Source: an uncultured Verrucomicrobia subdivision 3 bacterium (GTDB lineage: Bacteria > Verrucomicrobiota > Verrucomicrobiae > Limisphaerales > CAMLLE01). From it: 8,615 bases of DNA. The stretch is from NCBI GenBank assembly GCA_946480555.1, contig CAMLLE010000097.1, positions 1-8,615 on the forward strand. The letters are read 5' to 3'. How positions within the stretch are numbered: the first letter of the stretch is position 1; every line of letters begins with the position of its first letter. A model generated the notes under the pieces. That model did no database searches. It worked only from the letters and a program-made list of their open reading frames with translations, and was not told the DNA's origin. Made by a program: the position numbers and the translations under genes. This document shows positions 1 through 6,454 of this stretch, piece by piece.

Positions 1-187
1 GCAGACGGACACAAACGTGACGCTGCAATGGCCGGACTATCCCGACGGCTTTGTCCTGCAGACGTCGGGAGATGCTGGTTCGACCTGGACGAATGTGACG
101 GCGGTTCCAACGCTCGGCGCGCGGCGCAAAACCGTGACGATCAATGCGGCTGGCGAAAAGCAGTTCTTCCGGTTGAAACAGCCGTGA
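1..187 (+). CDS. C-terminal end of a secreted or surface protein (partial)
   Basis: This is the last 61 codons of a gene entering from the left edge, read in the frame starting at base 2 and ending at TGA 185-187. The visible peptide has the pattern LQWPDYPDGFVLQTS, then a short acidic/glycine stretch, WTNVTAVPT, and a final FFRLKQP just before the stop. This beta-rich module (W-P-x-GF-x-LQ-S ... W-x-NV ... QFFRL) is familiar as the C-terminal domain of many large secreted proteins of Verrucomicrobiota, often behind LamG, FN3 or repeat domains. Its role is not established; attachment or export are guesses. The function of the whole protein cannot be told from this tail. No T-rich terminator hairpin is evident just after the stop. 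The reading frame is secure; the family assignment rests on remembered pattern and not on a search. Confidence 0.75.
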   Translation, partial: QTDTNVTLQWPDYPDGFVLQTSGDAGSTWTNVTAVPTLGARRKTVTINAAGEKQFFRLKQP

Positions 188-623
188 TCAGGCGGCAGGG
201 CGAATGAAGCGAATGGAGGTTCGCGCTTTCAGTGCAAGCGGCTGAGCGAGCCAGCCCTGTCTTGAACGTTGCGCGTTGAATGTTCTCCCTTTCTCGATTG
301 GGGCGGGCCTTGGAGAGAATCCTGTTCGAATCGCGCAGCGCCCTCCAATCGCGGCTGTTCGTCGTGCAACGAATGGTATTCTCCGGGAGTTCCGGAACAG
401 CTATCCCGCCAGTGTGCCGACGCCGCTGACCGCCCCACGCGCTCATCAGTCAATGTGCCGCGTGGACAACCACGCGAGGAGTCTTCAACGCTTTGTCGTT
501 TCAATCGACGACTTGATTTCTGCCTGATCCCTTTCGAAAGTGGCGCGCAACTGTGGTCCATTCAGGGATCGCCGTCGCCCGGCAAAAGTCGCTGGGCGCT
601 GCCGCGATCTTCTGGAACAAACT
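188..623. other. Gap of about 435 bases with no supported gene
   Basis: Open frames exist here on both strands, but their translations are arginine-, serine- and proline-rich, overlap each other and show no recognisable domain, so none is called. No T-tract terminator, tRNA or strong sigma-70 promoter could be recognised by eye. The promoter of the downstream esterase gene presumably lies in the right-hand part. A tRNA-like TTCGAAT heptamer occurs near 329-335, without a matching stem. Confidence 0.5.
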
Positions 624-2561
624 ATGATTTCTAAAATGCTTCGTCTGCTTGTCGGCGTGGTCGCGTCAGCCAATCTGGCGCACGCCGCCACCGTTTCAAC
701 GCTGCCATTCGTCAGCCCAATGTTCGGCCATCACATGATGCTGCAACGTGACAAGACGAACACGATTTGGGGCTGGTGTGCGCCGGGAACTGAAGTGCGT
801 GTGGAGATCGACGGACGCGCAACTTCGACCAGGGCAGGTGCCGATGGCCGATGGCAGGTAAAGCTGCGGCCGCCCGCGGCGGGTGGACCTTACTCGCTCA
901 ATATCGAGGGCCCGGAAAAGGTGTCCTTCACAAACGTGCTCGTCGGGGATGTCTGGCTTTGCGGTGGACAATCGAACATGGAATGGCCCCTGTCGCAGGC
1001 GCGCAACAGCGAAGCGGAAGTCAAAGCGGCAGACCATCCGTCGATTCGCATTTTCAATGTGAAGCAACAGCCGGGCTACGCGCCGAAGTCGCTGGTCGAA
1101 GGCGCGTGGCGGGTTTGCTCGCCGAAGAGCGTGACGGAAGACGGCGGCGTTTCGGCCGTGGGATATTTCTATGCGCGCAAGATTCAAAGCGCGACGAATG
1201 TTCCAATTGGTTTGATCAAGGATTGCTGGGGTGGCACGCCCGCAGAAAGCTGGGCCAGTATGGAGGCATTGCGTCCGTTCAATGAATTCGACGCCGGTTT
1301 GAAAGAGGTGCAGCGGCTCCACGCGAAAGGCGCGCCGGAATACGGAAACTTCATCACGCACTGGCATGAAGAATACGATCCAGGCCAGAAGGCATTCTGG
1401 CTCGGCGCCAACGTCAACGATGTCGATTGGAAGGCGGTTTCACTCAAGGACGGCTTCCGCGAGCTGGGTGTGCCCGAGATGCCGGCGGTTTGTTATTTCC
1501 GCAAAACCGTGGTGCTGCCCGATCCCATTCCGGCCGGCCGCGCGCGGCTCCATTTGGGCATCGTCGAGCGAATGGACACCGTCCACGTGAACGGCCATTG
1601 GGTTGGTGCGAGCGCCTGGGTGGAGAATCCGCGCGCCTACGGCATCAACAACAACGTGCTCAAACCCGGTACCAACGTGATCGCCATTCGCGTTCTCAAA
1701 ACCCGGCCGGATGGCGGTTTTCGTTCCCCGGCGGAGGAACTCAAACTTGTGCTGGGCGACAAAACGGAGATTCCCCTGGCGAATGACTGGAAGGGAAAAC
1801 TCAGTCTCGATGCGAAGCCGCCGCATCCGTTGCCAGCCGGATTCGAAAACTGGCCCACCATGCCGGCAGTGCTGTACAACGGCATGATTGCACCAGTGGC
1901 GCCATTGGGGATTTGCGGCGCAATCTGGTACCAGGGCGAATCGAATGTCGGGCGCGACGACCAGTATCGCCGCCTGCTTCCCGCGATGATTCAGAGCTGG
2001 CGCAGCGCGTTTCAGCAGGGTGACTTTCCGTTTTACATCGTGAGCCTGGCAGCGTTTCAACCACGCAAGGATCAGCCCGGGGATGACGAGTGGGCGGAGT
2101 TGCGCGAGGCGCAGGCGTTCGTGGCGCGCACAGTTCCCAACTCCGGACTCGCCATCACGATCGATGTCGGCGATGCGAATGACATTCATCCGAAAGACAA
2201 AAAGGAAGTGGGCGAACGGCTGGCGCTGCAGGCGTTGAGCAAATATTACGGCCAGAACGTGGTGGCTTCCGGACCGACACTCGCGAAGGTGGAGAAAACT
2301 TCTGGCGGGCTGAAACTCACGTTCGATCACGCGGACGGCGGATTAGTGGTGAAGGGGGAAAAACTCGGCGAGTTTTCAATTGCGGGCGAAGATCGCAAAT
2401 GGTCGTGGGCGGAAGCGAAGATTGAAGGTGACACGATCGTCGTTTCATCGCCCGAAGTGCCGAATCCCGCCTACGTCCGCTACGCCTGGCAATCGAATCC
2501 GCAGGCGACATTGTTCAATGGCGCGGGACTGCCCGCGGTGCCGTTTCGAACAGACCAATAA
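624..2561 (+). CDS. Secreted sialate O-acetylesterase-type SGNH hydrolase (SASA family)
   Basis: This is a 645-residue carbohydrate esterase, probably removing O-acetyl groups from sialic acid or other acetylated glycans outside the cytoplasm. Residues 1-22 form a signal peptide (MISKMLRLLVGVVASANLAHAA, cut near AHA-A). The SGNH signatures are complete: block I GGQSNMEW at 114-121 with nucleophile Ser117; the oxyanion-hole glycines in CWGGTP at 201-206; WYQGESN at 435-441; and the terminal DANDIHP at 517-523 with Asp520 and catalytic His522. Residues about 255-385 split the hydrolase fold and resemble a beta-galactosidase-type jelly roll (LHLGIVERMDTVHVNGHW), an arrangement usual for this family. 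The frame is open upstream to an ATG at 540, but 624 is chosen because it puts the signal peptide at the N-terminus; ATG 636 is a less likely alternative. The Shine-Dalgarno is weak. The true substrate may be hemicellulose acetyl groups instead of sialate. It appears to be monocistronic. Confidence 0.93.
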   Translation: MISKMLRLLVGVVASANLAHAATVSTLPFVSPMFGHHMMLQRDKTNTIWGWCAPGTEVRVEIDGRATSTRAGADGRWQVKLRPPAAGGPYSLNIEGPEKVSFTNVLVGDVWLCGGQSNMEWPLSQARNSEAEVKAADHPSIRIFNVKQQPGYAPKSLVEGAWRVCSPKSVTEDGGVSAVGYFYARKIQSATNVPIGLIKDCWGGTPAESWASMEALRPFNEFDAGLKEVQRLHAKGAPEYGNFITHWHEEYDPGQKAFWLGANVNDVDWKAVSLKDGFRELGVPEMPAVCYFRKTVVLPDPIPAGRARLHLGIVERMDTVHVNGHWVGASAWVENPRAYGINNNVLKPGTNVIAIRVLKTRPDGGFRSPAEELKLVLGDKTEIPLANDWKGKLSLDAKPPHPLPAGFENWPTMPAVLYNGMIAPVAPLGICGAIWYQGESNVGRDDQYRRLLPAMIQSWRSAFQQGDFPFYIVSLAAFQPRKDQPGDDEWAELREAQAFVARTVPNSGLAITIDVGDANDIHPKDKKEVGERLALQALSKYYGQNVVASGPTLAKVEKTSGGLKLTFDHADGGLVVKGEKLGEFSIAGEDRKWSWAEAKIEGDTIVVSSPEVPNPAYVRYAWQSNPQATLFNGAGLPAVPFRTDQ

Positions 2562-2679
2562 CCGCCGCCAAGCGGCCGGATTAATGGTCTTCGCCCGGGC
2601 TGCCGGCCGGCCCCGTTCACGCGAGAGGATGCTCCGCGCTCCGTCCCGTTCCCAGGCTACCTCGTGAAAATCCGACATG

Positions 2680-2694
2680 TTTCCTGGCAGGAAA
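2680..2694. promoter_or_regulatory. Perfect 7-bp inverted repeat with 1-base centre, possible operator
   Basis: TTTCCTG at 2680-2686 is followed by a single G and then its exact reverse complement CAGGAAA at 2688-2694. The one-base centre is too small for an RNA hairpin loop, so a dimeric protein-binding site is more plausible than a terminator. It lies about 80 bases upstream of the response-regulator start at 2774, where a promoter for the two-gene signalling operon would be expected. No protein can be assigned to it, and chance occurrence is possible. Confidence 0.35.
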
Positions 2695-2773
2695 AGACTG
2701 TCACTTCTTCCTGACTGGCGTGTATGCTCTGCCGCGGATCGGAACCATCAGGCTGGTTTCGCCATGGAGTTGT

Positions 2774-3211
2774 ATGAACAAAAGAATCCTTCTGGTCGAA
2801 GACAATCCCAACGACGTGCAACTCACCCAGCGGGCATTGAAGAGGAACAATTTCAATCACGAGCTGGTGGTTTTGAAAGACGGTGTCGAAGCGCTGGAAT
2901 ATCTGACCCAAGCCTGTCAGACGCAGCTGGAAGGTCGCGAACAACTGCCGGCGCTCATTATCCTGGATCTCAGACTTCCCCGCATGGACGGCCTCGAGTT
3001 GCTGCGGGCGATTCGATCGAATCCGCGGCTGAAAAGGCTTCCCATCGTGGTTCTTACTGCCTCCAAGGAAGACGAGGATTTTCTTAGGAGCTATCGGCTG
3101 GGTGCGAACAGCTGTATTCGCAAACCGGTCGATTTCGACCAGTTTGTGGAAGCCGTTCGGGATCTGGGCAGGTACTGGCTGTTGTTCAACGAGCCGCCAC
3201 CCGAGCGCTGA
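2774..3211 (+). CDS. Single-domain response regulator, Rcp1-like receiver
   Basis: This is a 145-residue stand-alone receiver domain with no output domain, of the type found beside hybrid kinases and phytochromes (Rcp1-like). Visible receiver residues are the acidic pair Glu9/Asp10 in LLVEDNPND, the phosphoacceptor Asp65 in LIILDLRLPRMDG, Thr95 in VVLTASK, and Lys117 in CIRKPVDF. The longer loop before the acceptor (about residues 46-59, TQACQTQLEGREQL) is characteristic of the Rcp1-like group. The frame extends upstream to an ATG at 2720, but ATG 2774 starts the receiver fold correctly and has GGAG at 2766-2769, four bases before it. Only 50 bases separate its stop from the next gene, so the two are probably co-transcribed. 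The likely role is as a phosphorylation partner or phosphate sink for the adjacent kinase. Expected to be cytosolic. Confidence 0.93.
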   Translation: MNKRILLVEDNPNDVQLTQRALKRNNFNHELVVLKDGVEALEYLTQACQTQLEGREQLPALIILDLRLPRMDGLELLRAIRSNPRLKRLPIVVLTASKEDEDFLRSYRLGANSCIRKPVDFDQFVEAVRDLGRYWLLFNEPPPER

Positions 3212-3261
3212 AGCACGGGCCCGATCCGGCCATGGCCGCGGCCCCGTTGCGGGTCAAGTTT

Positions 3262-5595
3262 ATGAGCACGCCATTGAATGTTCTCATGGTGGAAGATTCC
3301 GAGCACGATGCCCGCCTGGTCGTGAAGGAACTGCGGCGTGGTGACTTTGAACCGGAGGTGGAACGCGTCATGACGCTGGCTGCGTTGGAGGAGGCGTTGC
3401 GGCGCGGGGGGTGGGACATCATCCTTTCCGATTACAACCTGCCATCATTCACGGGGCTCGACGCGGTGAAGCTCGTTCGCGGACGCGGGCTCGATCTGCC
3501 GTTCATTCTGATCTCCGGTGCCATCGGCGAGGAAACGGCGGTCGCAGCCATGAAAGCCGGCGCGCACGATTACCTGATGAAGGACAGCCTGCACCGGCTT
3601 GTTCCGGCGGTGAAACGTGAACTGGCCGAAGCCCGCGTCCGGCAGGAACACCGCCGCGCTGAACAGCAGTTGCGCCAATTGTCCAGCGCCGTGAAGCAGA
3701 GCCCGTCGGCCATCATGATCACCGACGAGAAAGGGGACATCCAATACGTGAATCCGAAGTTCATCGAGCTGACGGGTTACACGTTTGAAGAAGTGGTCGG
3801 CAGGAATCCGCGGTTTCTGAAATCAGGCGACACGCCGGTGGAAGCCTATCAGAAACTCTGGAGCACCATCTCCCGGGGCAAGGACTGGCACGGCGAATTC
3901 CACAACCGCAAGAAGGACGGGACTCTCTATTGGGAGACGGCATCGATATCTCCGATTCGCGATGCGAACGGGAGCATCACCCATTTCGTCGCGGTGAAGG
4001 AGGACATCACCGAACGTAAGCTCACCCAGGAACGGATGCGTGAACAGGCGGAGTTGCTGGATCAGACCCAGGACGCAATCCTGGTCCTGGGGCTGAACCA
4101 GCAGCTCCGCTACGCGAACCGCAGCGCAGAGCGGGCTTACGGCATCCCGGCAGAACAGCTCGCAAAGCAGAATCCTGCGGCGTTGCTCTTTCATGACGAT
4201 GCGGATCACTTTGCCGGGATTTGCCATAAAACGCTGGAGAACGGCAACTGGTCCGGCGAGATCAGTTACACCAGCCGGATGGGAATGAAGCGCGTGGTGT
4301 TCAGCCGCTGGACGCTCGTTCATAACTCGGACGGCCGTCCATCTTCGTTCCTGGTCGTGAACACCGACGTGACCGAGCAAAAACGGCTGGAGGAGCAGTT
4401 CCTGCGCGTCCAACGAATGGAAAGCATTGGAACGCTTGCCAGCGGCGTGGCCCATGACCTGAACAACATCCTCTCGCCGATTCTGATGGCGGCCGATTTG
4501 TTGCGGCCGCTGGCAAAGCAGGAGGAAGACAAGGAAATCATCTCCATGCTGGAACGCGGCGCTCGACGGGCGTCGGACATCGTGCGGCAGTTGCTGACGT
4601 TCGGTCGTGGAGTCGAAGGCAAACGTGTCGCGCTGCAACCACGCACATTGCTTGGTGAAATGGCGAAGGTTGTTCGCGAAACTTTTCCCAAGAACCTGAC
4701 GTTCAGCCAGCATTTCCCTGAAGATCTTTGGGCCATCTTTGCCGATCCCACGCAGATTCATCAGGTGCTGCTGAACCTCTGCGTGAATGCCCGCGACGCC
4801 ATGCCGCGCGGCGGAGAACTGGTCATCGCTGCGGAAAATCTGCTGGTCGATGCCGCCTACGCCGCGACAAATTCCGAAGTGAAGCCCGGACCCTATGTCG
4901 TCCTGCAAGTGAGTGACACGGGCTCGGGTATTCCACCGGAGATCATGCACAAGATCTTTGACCCGTTCTTCACCACCAAGGAACTGGGGAAGGGCACTGG
5001 CCTGGGACTCTCCACCGTTTTGGGAATCGTGAAAAGCCACGGCGGATTCCTGCAGGTCAACAGCCGCGTCGGCGAAGGCACGCAATTCAAGGTGTATATC
5101 CCCGCGGTGGTTCAGAATGGCGACCTGAAGGCGGACCTGTCGAATGATCCGTTGCCGCAAGGACGCGGCGAACTCGTCTTGATCGTCGATGACGAGGAAT
5201 CGATCCGGACGGTGGCGCAACACGCGCTTGCGAAAAATGGTTATCGCGTGATCACCGCTGCCGATGGAGCGGAGGCGCTGCTGGTTTACAGCCGGTCGAA
5301 AGAGCCGATCAGTGCGGTGGTGACGGACATGTTGATGCCGATCATGGATGGCGGGACGCTGATCAAGGCATTGCGGCGTCATTCGACCGAGTTGCGTTTG
5401 ATCGCGATGAGCGGGCTTTCCGAACAGGAGGCTGTCGCGAAAGACGCCGGTTTGGGCGCTGGCCTGTTCCTCACCAAGCCATTCAATGCGGAACGGCTGG
5501 TGATTGCGTTGCATAAAATCCTGGCGGAACGAGCTGCCGATGCGCCGTTGATGACGAATCCGGCAGGGGTGGAGGGAACGGGTGTTGGCCGATGA
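3262..5595 (+). CDS. Cytosolic hybrid histidine kinase, REC-PAS-PAS-HisKA-HATPase-REC
   Basis: This is a 777-residue soluble hybrid sensor kinase without membrane segments. An N-terminal receiver (about 5-122) has Glu11/Asp12, acceptor Asp57, Ser85 and Lys107. PAS1 (about 142-255) contains GRNPRFLKSG at 180-189 and an NRKKDGTLYWE stretch, resembling NifL/Aer-type PAS domains. Pro183 stands where LOV domains carry the flavin-reactive Cys, so it is not LOV. PAS2 spans about 262-376. The HisKA phosphoacceptor is His398 in GVAHDLNN. The ATPase domain shows the N box (NLCVNARDA, Asn505/Asn509), DTGSGIP at 552-558, DPFFTTK at 567-573 and GKGTGLGLS at 576-584. The C-terminal receiver (about 637-755) has Asp643/Asp644, acceptor Asp689, Ser717 and Lys739. 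The architecture resembles CckA-like kinases. ATG 3262 is preferred over ATG 3232, which would add ten residues before the receiver. No Hpt domain is visible, so relay to a separate protein is inferred. It probably forms an operon with the preceding receiver gene. Confidence 0.95.
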   Translation: MSTPLNVLMVEDSEHDARLVVKELRRGDFEPEVERVMTLAALEEALRRGGWDIILSDYNLPSFTGLDAVKLVRGRGLDLPFILISGAIGEETAVAAMKAGAHDYLMKDSLHRLVPAVKRELAEARVRQEHRRAEQQLRQLSSAVKQSPSAIMITDEKGDIQYVNPKFIELTGYTFEEVVGRNPRFLKSGDTPVEAYQKLWSTISRGKDWHGEFHNRKKDGTLYWETASISPIRDANGSITHFVAVKEDITERKLTQERMREQAELLDQTQDAILVLGLNQQLRYANRSAERAYGIPAEQLAKQNPAALLFHDDADHFAGICHKTLENGNWSGEISYTSRMGMKRVVFSRWTLVHNSDGRPSSFLVVNTDVTEQKRLEEQFLRVQRMESIGTLASGVAHDLNNILSPILMAADLLRPLAKQEEDKEIISMLERGARRASDIVRQLLTFGRGVEGKRVALQPRTLLGEMAKVVRETFPKNLTFSQHFPEDLWAIFADPTQIHQVLLNLCVNARDAMPRGGELVIAAENLLVDAAYAATNSEVKPGPYVVLQVSDTGSGIPPEIMHKIFDPFFTTKELGKGTGLGLSTVLGIVKSHGGFLQVNSRVGEGTQFKVYIPAVVQNGDLKADLSNDPLPQGRGELVLIVDDEESIRTVAQHALAKNGYRVITAADGAEALLVYSRSKEPISAVVTDMLMPIMDGGTLIKALRRHSTELRLIAMSGLSEQEAVAKDAGLGAGLFLTKPFNAERLVIALHKILAERAADAPLMTNPAGVEGTGVGR

Positions 5596-5621
5596 ATCCG
5601 TGGAAGCATCGCTGAACCGAT

Positions 5622-6041
5622 CTACTCAGCCTTCTCGTTTGGATCGGGACGTGCCGAATTCCTTGGAAGCTTGGATCCGTATTTCCGATCGAGCGCAGCT
5701 TCGACACATTCGATCAACGCCTCGGTACTGATTGGCTTCGCCAGTGTGAACACGGCACCAAGCAGGCGCGCCTCTCGAAACATCCGGAGCGGCGATTCAT
5801 TCCCGCTGATGACGATGAACGGCATCGCGAGATTTTCCTTCAAGGCGAAGCGCAACAGCTCGATGCCATCCGGATCCGGCATGTTGACGTCGGTGATGAC
5901 CAGGTCGAAGGGCTCGGTGCCGAGCCGCTGGATCGCCTCCTGGCTGGAGGTCGTCGCGAGCACTTCATAGCCCGCGGTTTTGAGGGTGCGCTTCAGTGCG
6001 AGCACCATCATCGAGCAGTCATCAATAACCAGAATTTTCAC
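5622..6041 (-). CDS. CheY-like single-domain response regulator
   Basis: This is a 139-residue receiver with no output domain. Key residues are Asp7/Asp8 in ILVIDDCS, acceptor Asp51 in LVITDVNMPDPDG, Ser79 in IVISGNES, and Lys102 in TLAKPIS. The receiver ends near residue 118 and is followed by a charged, probably disordered tail of about 20 residues. The start codon is GTG at 6041-6039, with a GGGAG on the minus strand at 6057-6053 about 11 bases upstream; starting there gives the canonical first beta strand. It converges on the hybrid kinase, with only 26 bases between the two stop codons, and is divergent from the carbonic anhydrase-chemoreceptor gene. It could receive phosphate from the neighbouring hybrid kinase, or act as a CheY-type output for the receptor; neither is shown by the sequence. 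Confidence 0.92.
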   Translation of the reverse strand: MKILVIDDCSMMVLALKRTLKTAGYEVLATTSSQEAIQRLGTEPFDLVITDVNMPDPDGIELLRFALKENLAMPFIVISGNESPLRMFREARLLGAVFTLAKPISTEALIECVEAALDRKYGSKLPRNSARPDPNEKAE

Positions 6042-6454
6042 CGCAGAACTTTCTCCCGCATCGCGGCGGGACTGTTCGCCCGCTCGTTGACGGGCAGGCG
6101 TGGATTAACAACGGACGAATCGCGCCGGAGCTTAATGGAAATATCCTGACTTCCTGGGCGGGTTTACCCGGGCCCGGCCGGCGTGGAACCTGATGCGGGA
6201 AGGCCAAGATCCGTTCACCGGAATCCTGAACGGAATTCGGGTTTTTCCGATTCAAGCCCGGGTGTCAGACGCCGATGTCCGGTTGTTGCAGGGTTTCGGT
6301 CTGGTGAATCGCACGTCAGGATGCTGTTATCCGCGTGGGTTGGCCTGAGTTTCCCTTGCCGGAAAAATGCAAAAGCAAACGAACAGTGGCGTGAGAAGCG
6401 GGCAGTTCCCGTCCAGTTGCCTGCTGTCAATCCGCTGATCCAATCCCCACTCGC
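6042..6454. other. Divergent intergenic region with several inverted repeats
   Basis: About 410 bases lie between the start of the minus-strand receiver gene and the start of the plus-strand fusion gene, so promoters for both should be here. Short open frames on either strand have no recognisable domain and are not called. Notable structures are overlapping GC-rich stems at 6066-6095, a CGGGT-TT-ACCCG palindrome at 6159-6170, and a 7-bp inverted repeat at 6210-6234. No convincing sigma-70 or sigma-54 promoter could be identified by eye, and no strong Shine-Dalgarno precedes ATG 6455. Confidence 0.5.
6210..6234. promoter_or_regulatory. 7-bp perfect inverted repeat with 11-base spacer, possible operator
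   Basis: TCCGTTC at 6210-6216 and its reverse complement GAACGGA at 6228-6234 flank an 11-base spacer. The half-site centres are 18 bases apart, close to two helical turns, which would suit a dimeric regulator. The GTTC/GAAC core recalls the half-sites of LexA-type boxes, but the spacing is far too long for those. A run of five T at 6242-6246 follows about seven bases later, so a weak plus-strand terminator is an alternative, although no plus-strand gene ends just upstream. Confidence 0.3.

Noticed and set aside
322..345. tRNA-like T-loop sequence (GTTCGAATC) in the left intergenic gap
   Set aside because: The bases on either side (CCTG and GCGC) do not pair as a T stem, and no anticodon or acceptor stem is found upstream.
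1440..2330. 296-codon minus-strand open frame inside the esterase gene
   Set aside because: It is antisense to the SGNH catalytic blocks and has no recognisable motif.
2698..2728. Weak sigma-70-like pair CTGTCA and TATGCT before the response-regulator gene
   Set aside because: Each box matches only four of six consensus bases, and the 19-base spacer is long, so it is not better than chance.
3823..5514. Long open frame (563 codons) on the minus strand inside the hybrid kinase gene
   Set aside because: It is antisense to a gene with complete kinase and receiver motifs. Its translation is rich in Arg, His and Gln, with no recognisable domain, as expected for the mirror frame of GC-rich coding DNA.
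6341..6359. Possible sigma-54 promoter (TGGCC ... TTGCC) upstream of the fusion gene
   Set aside because: The GG and GC elements are about four bases too far apart for the strict -24/-12 spacing.
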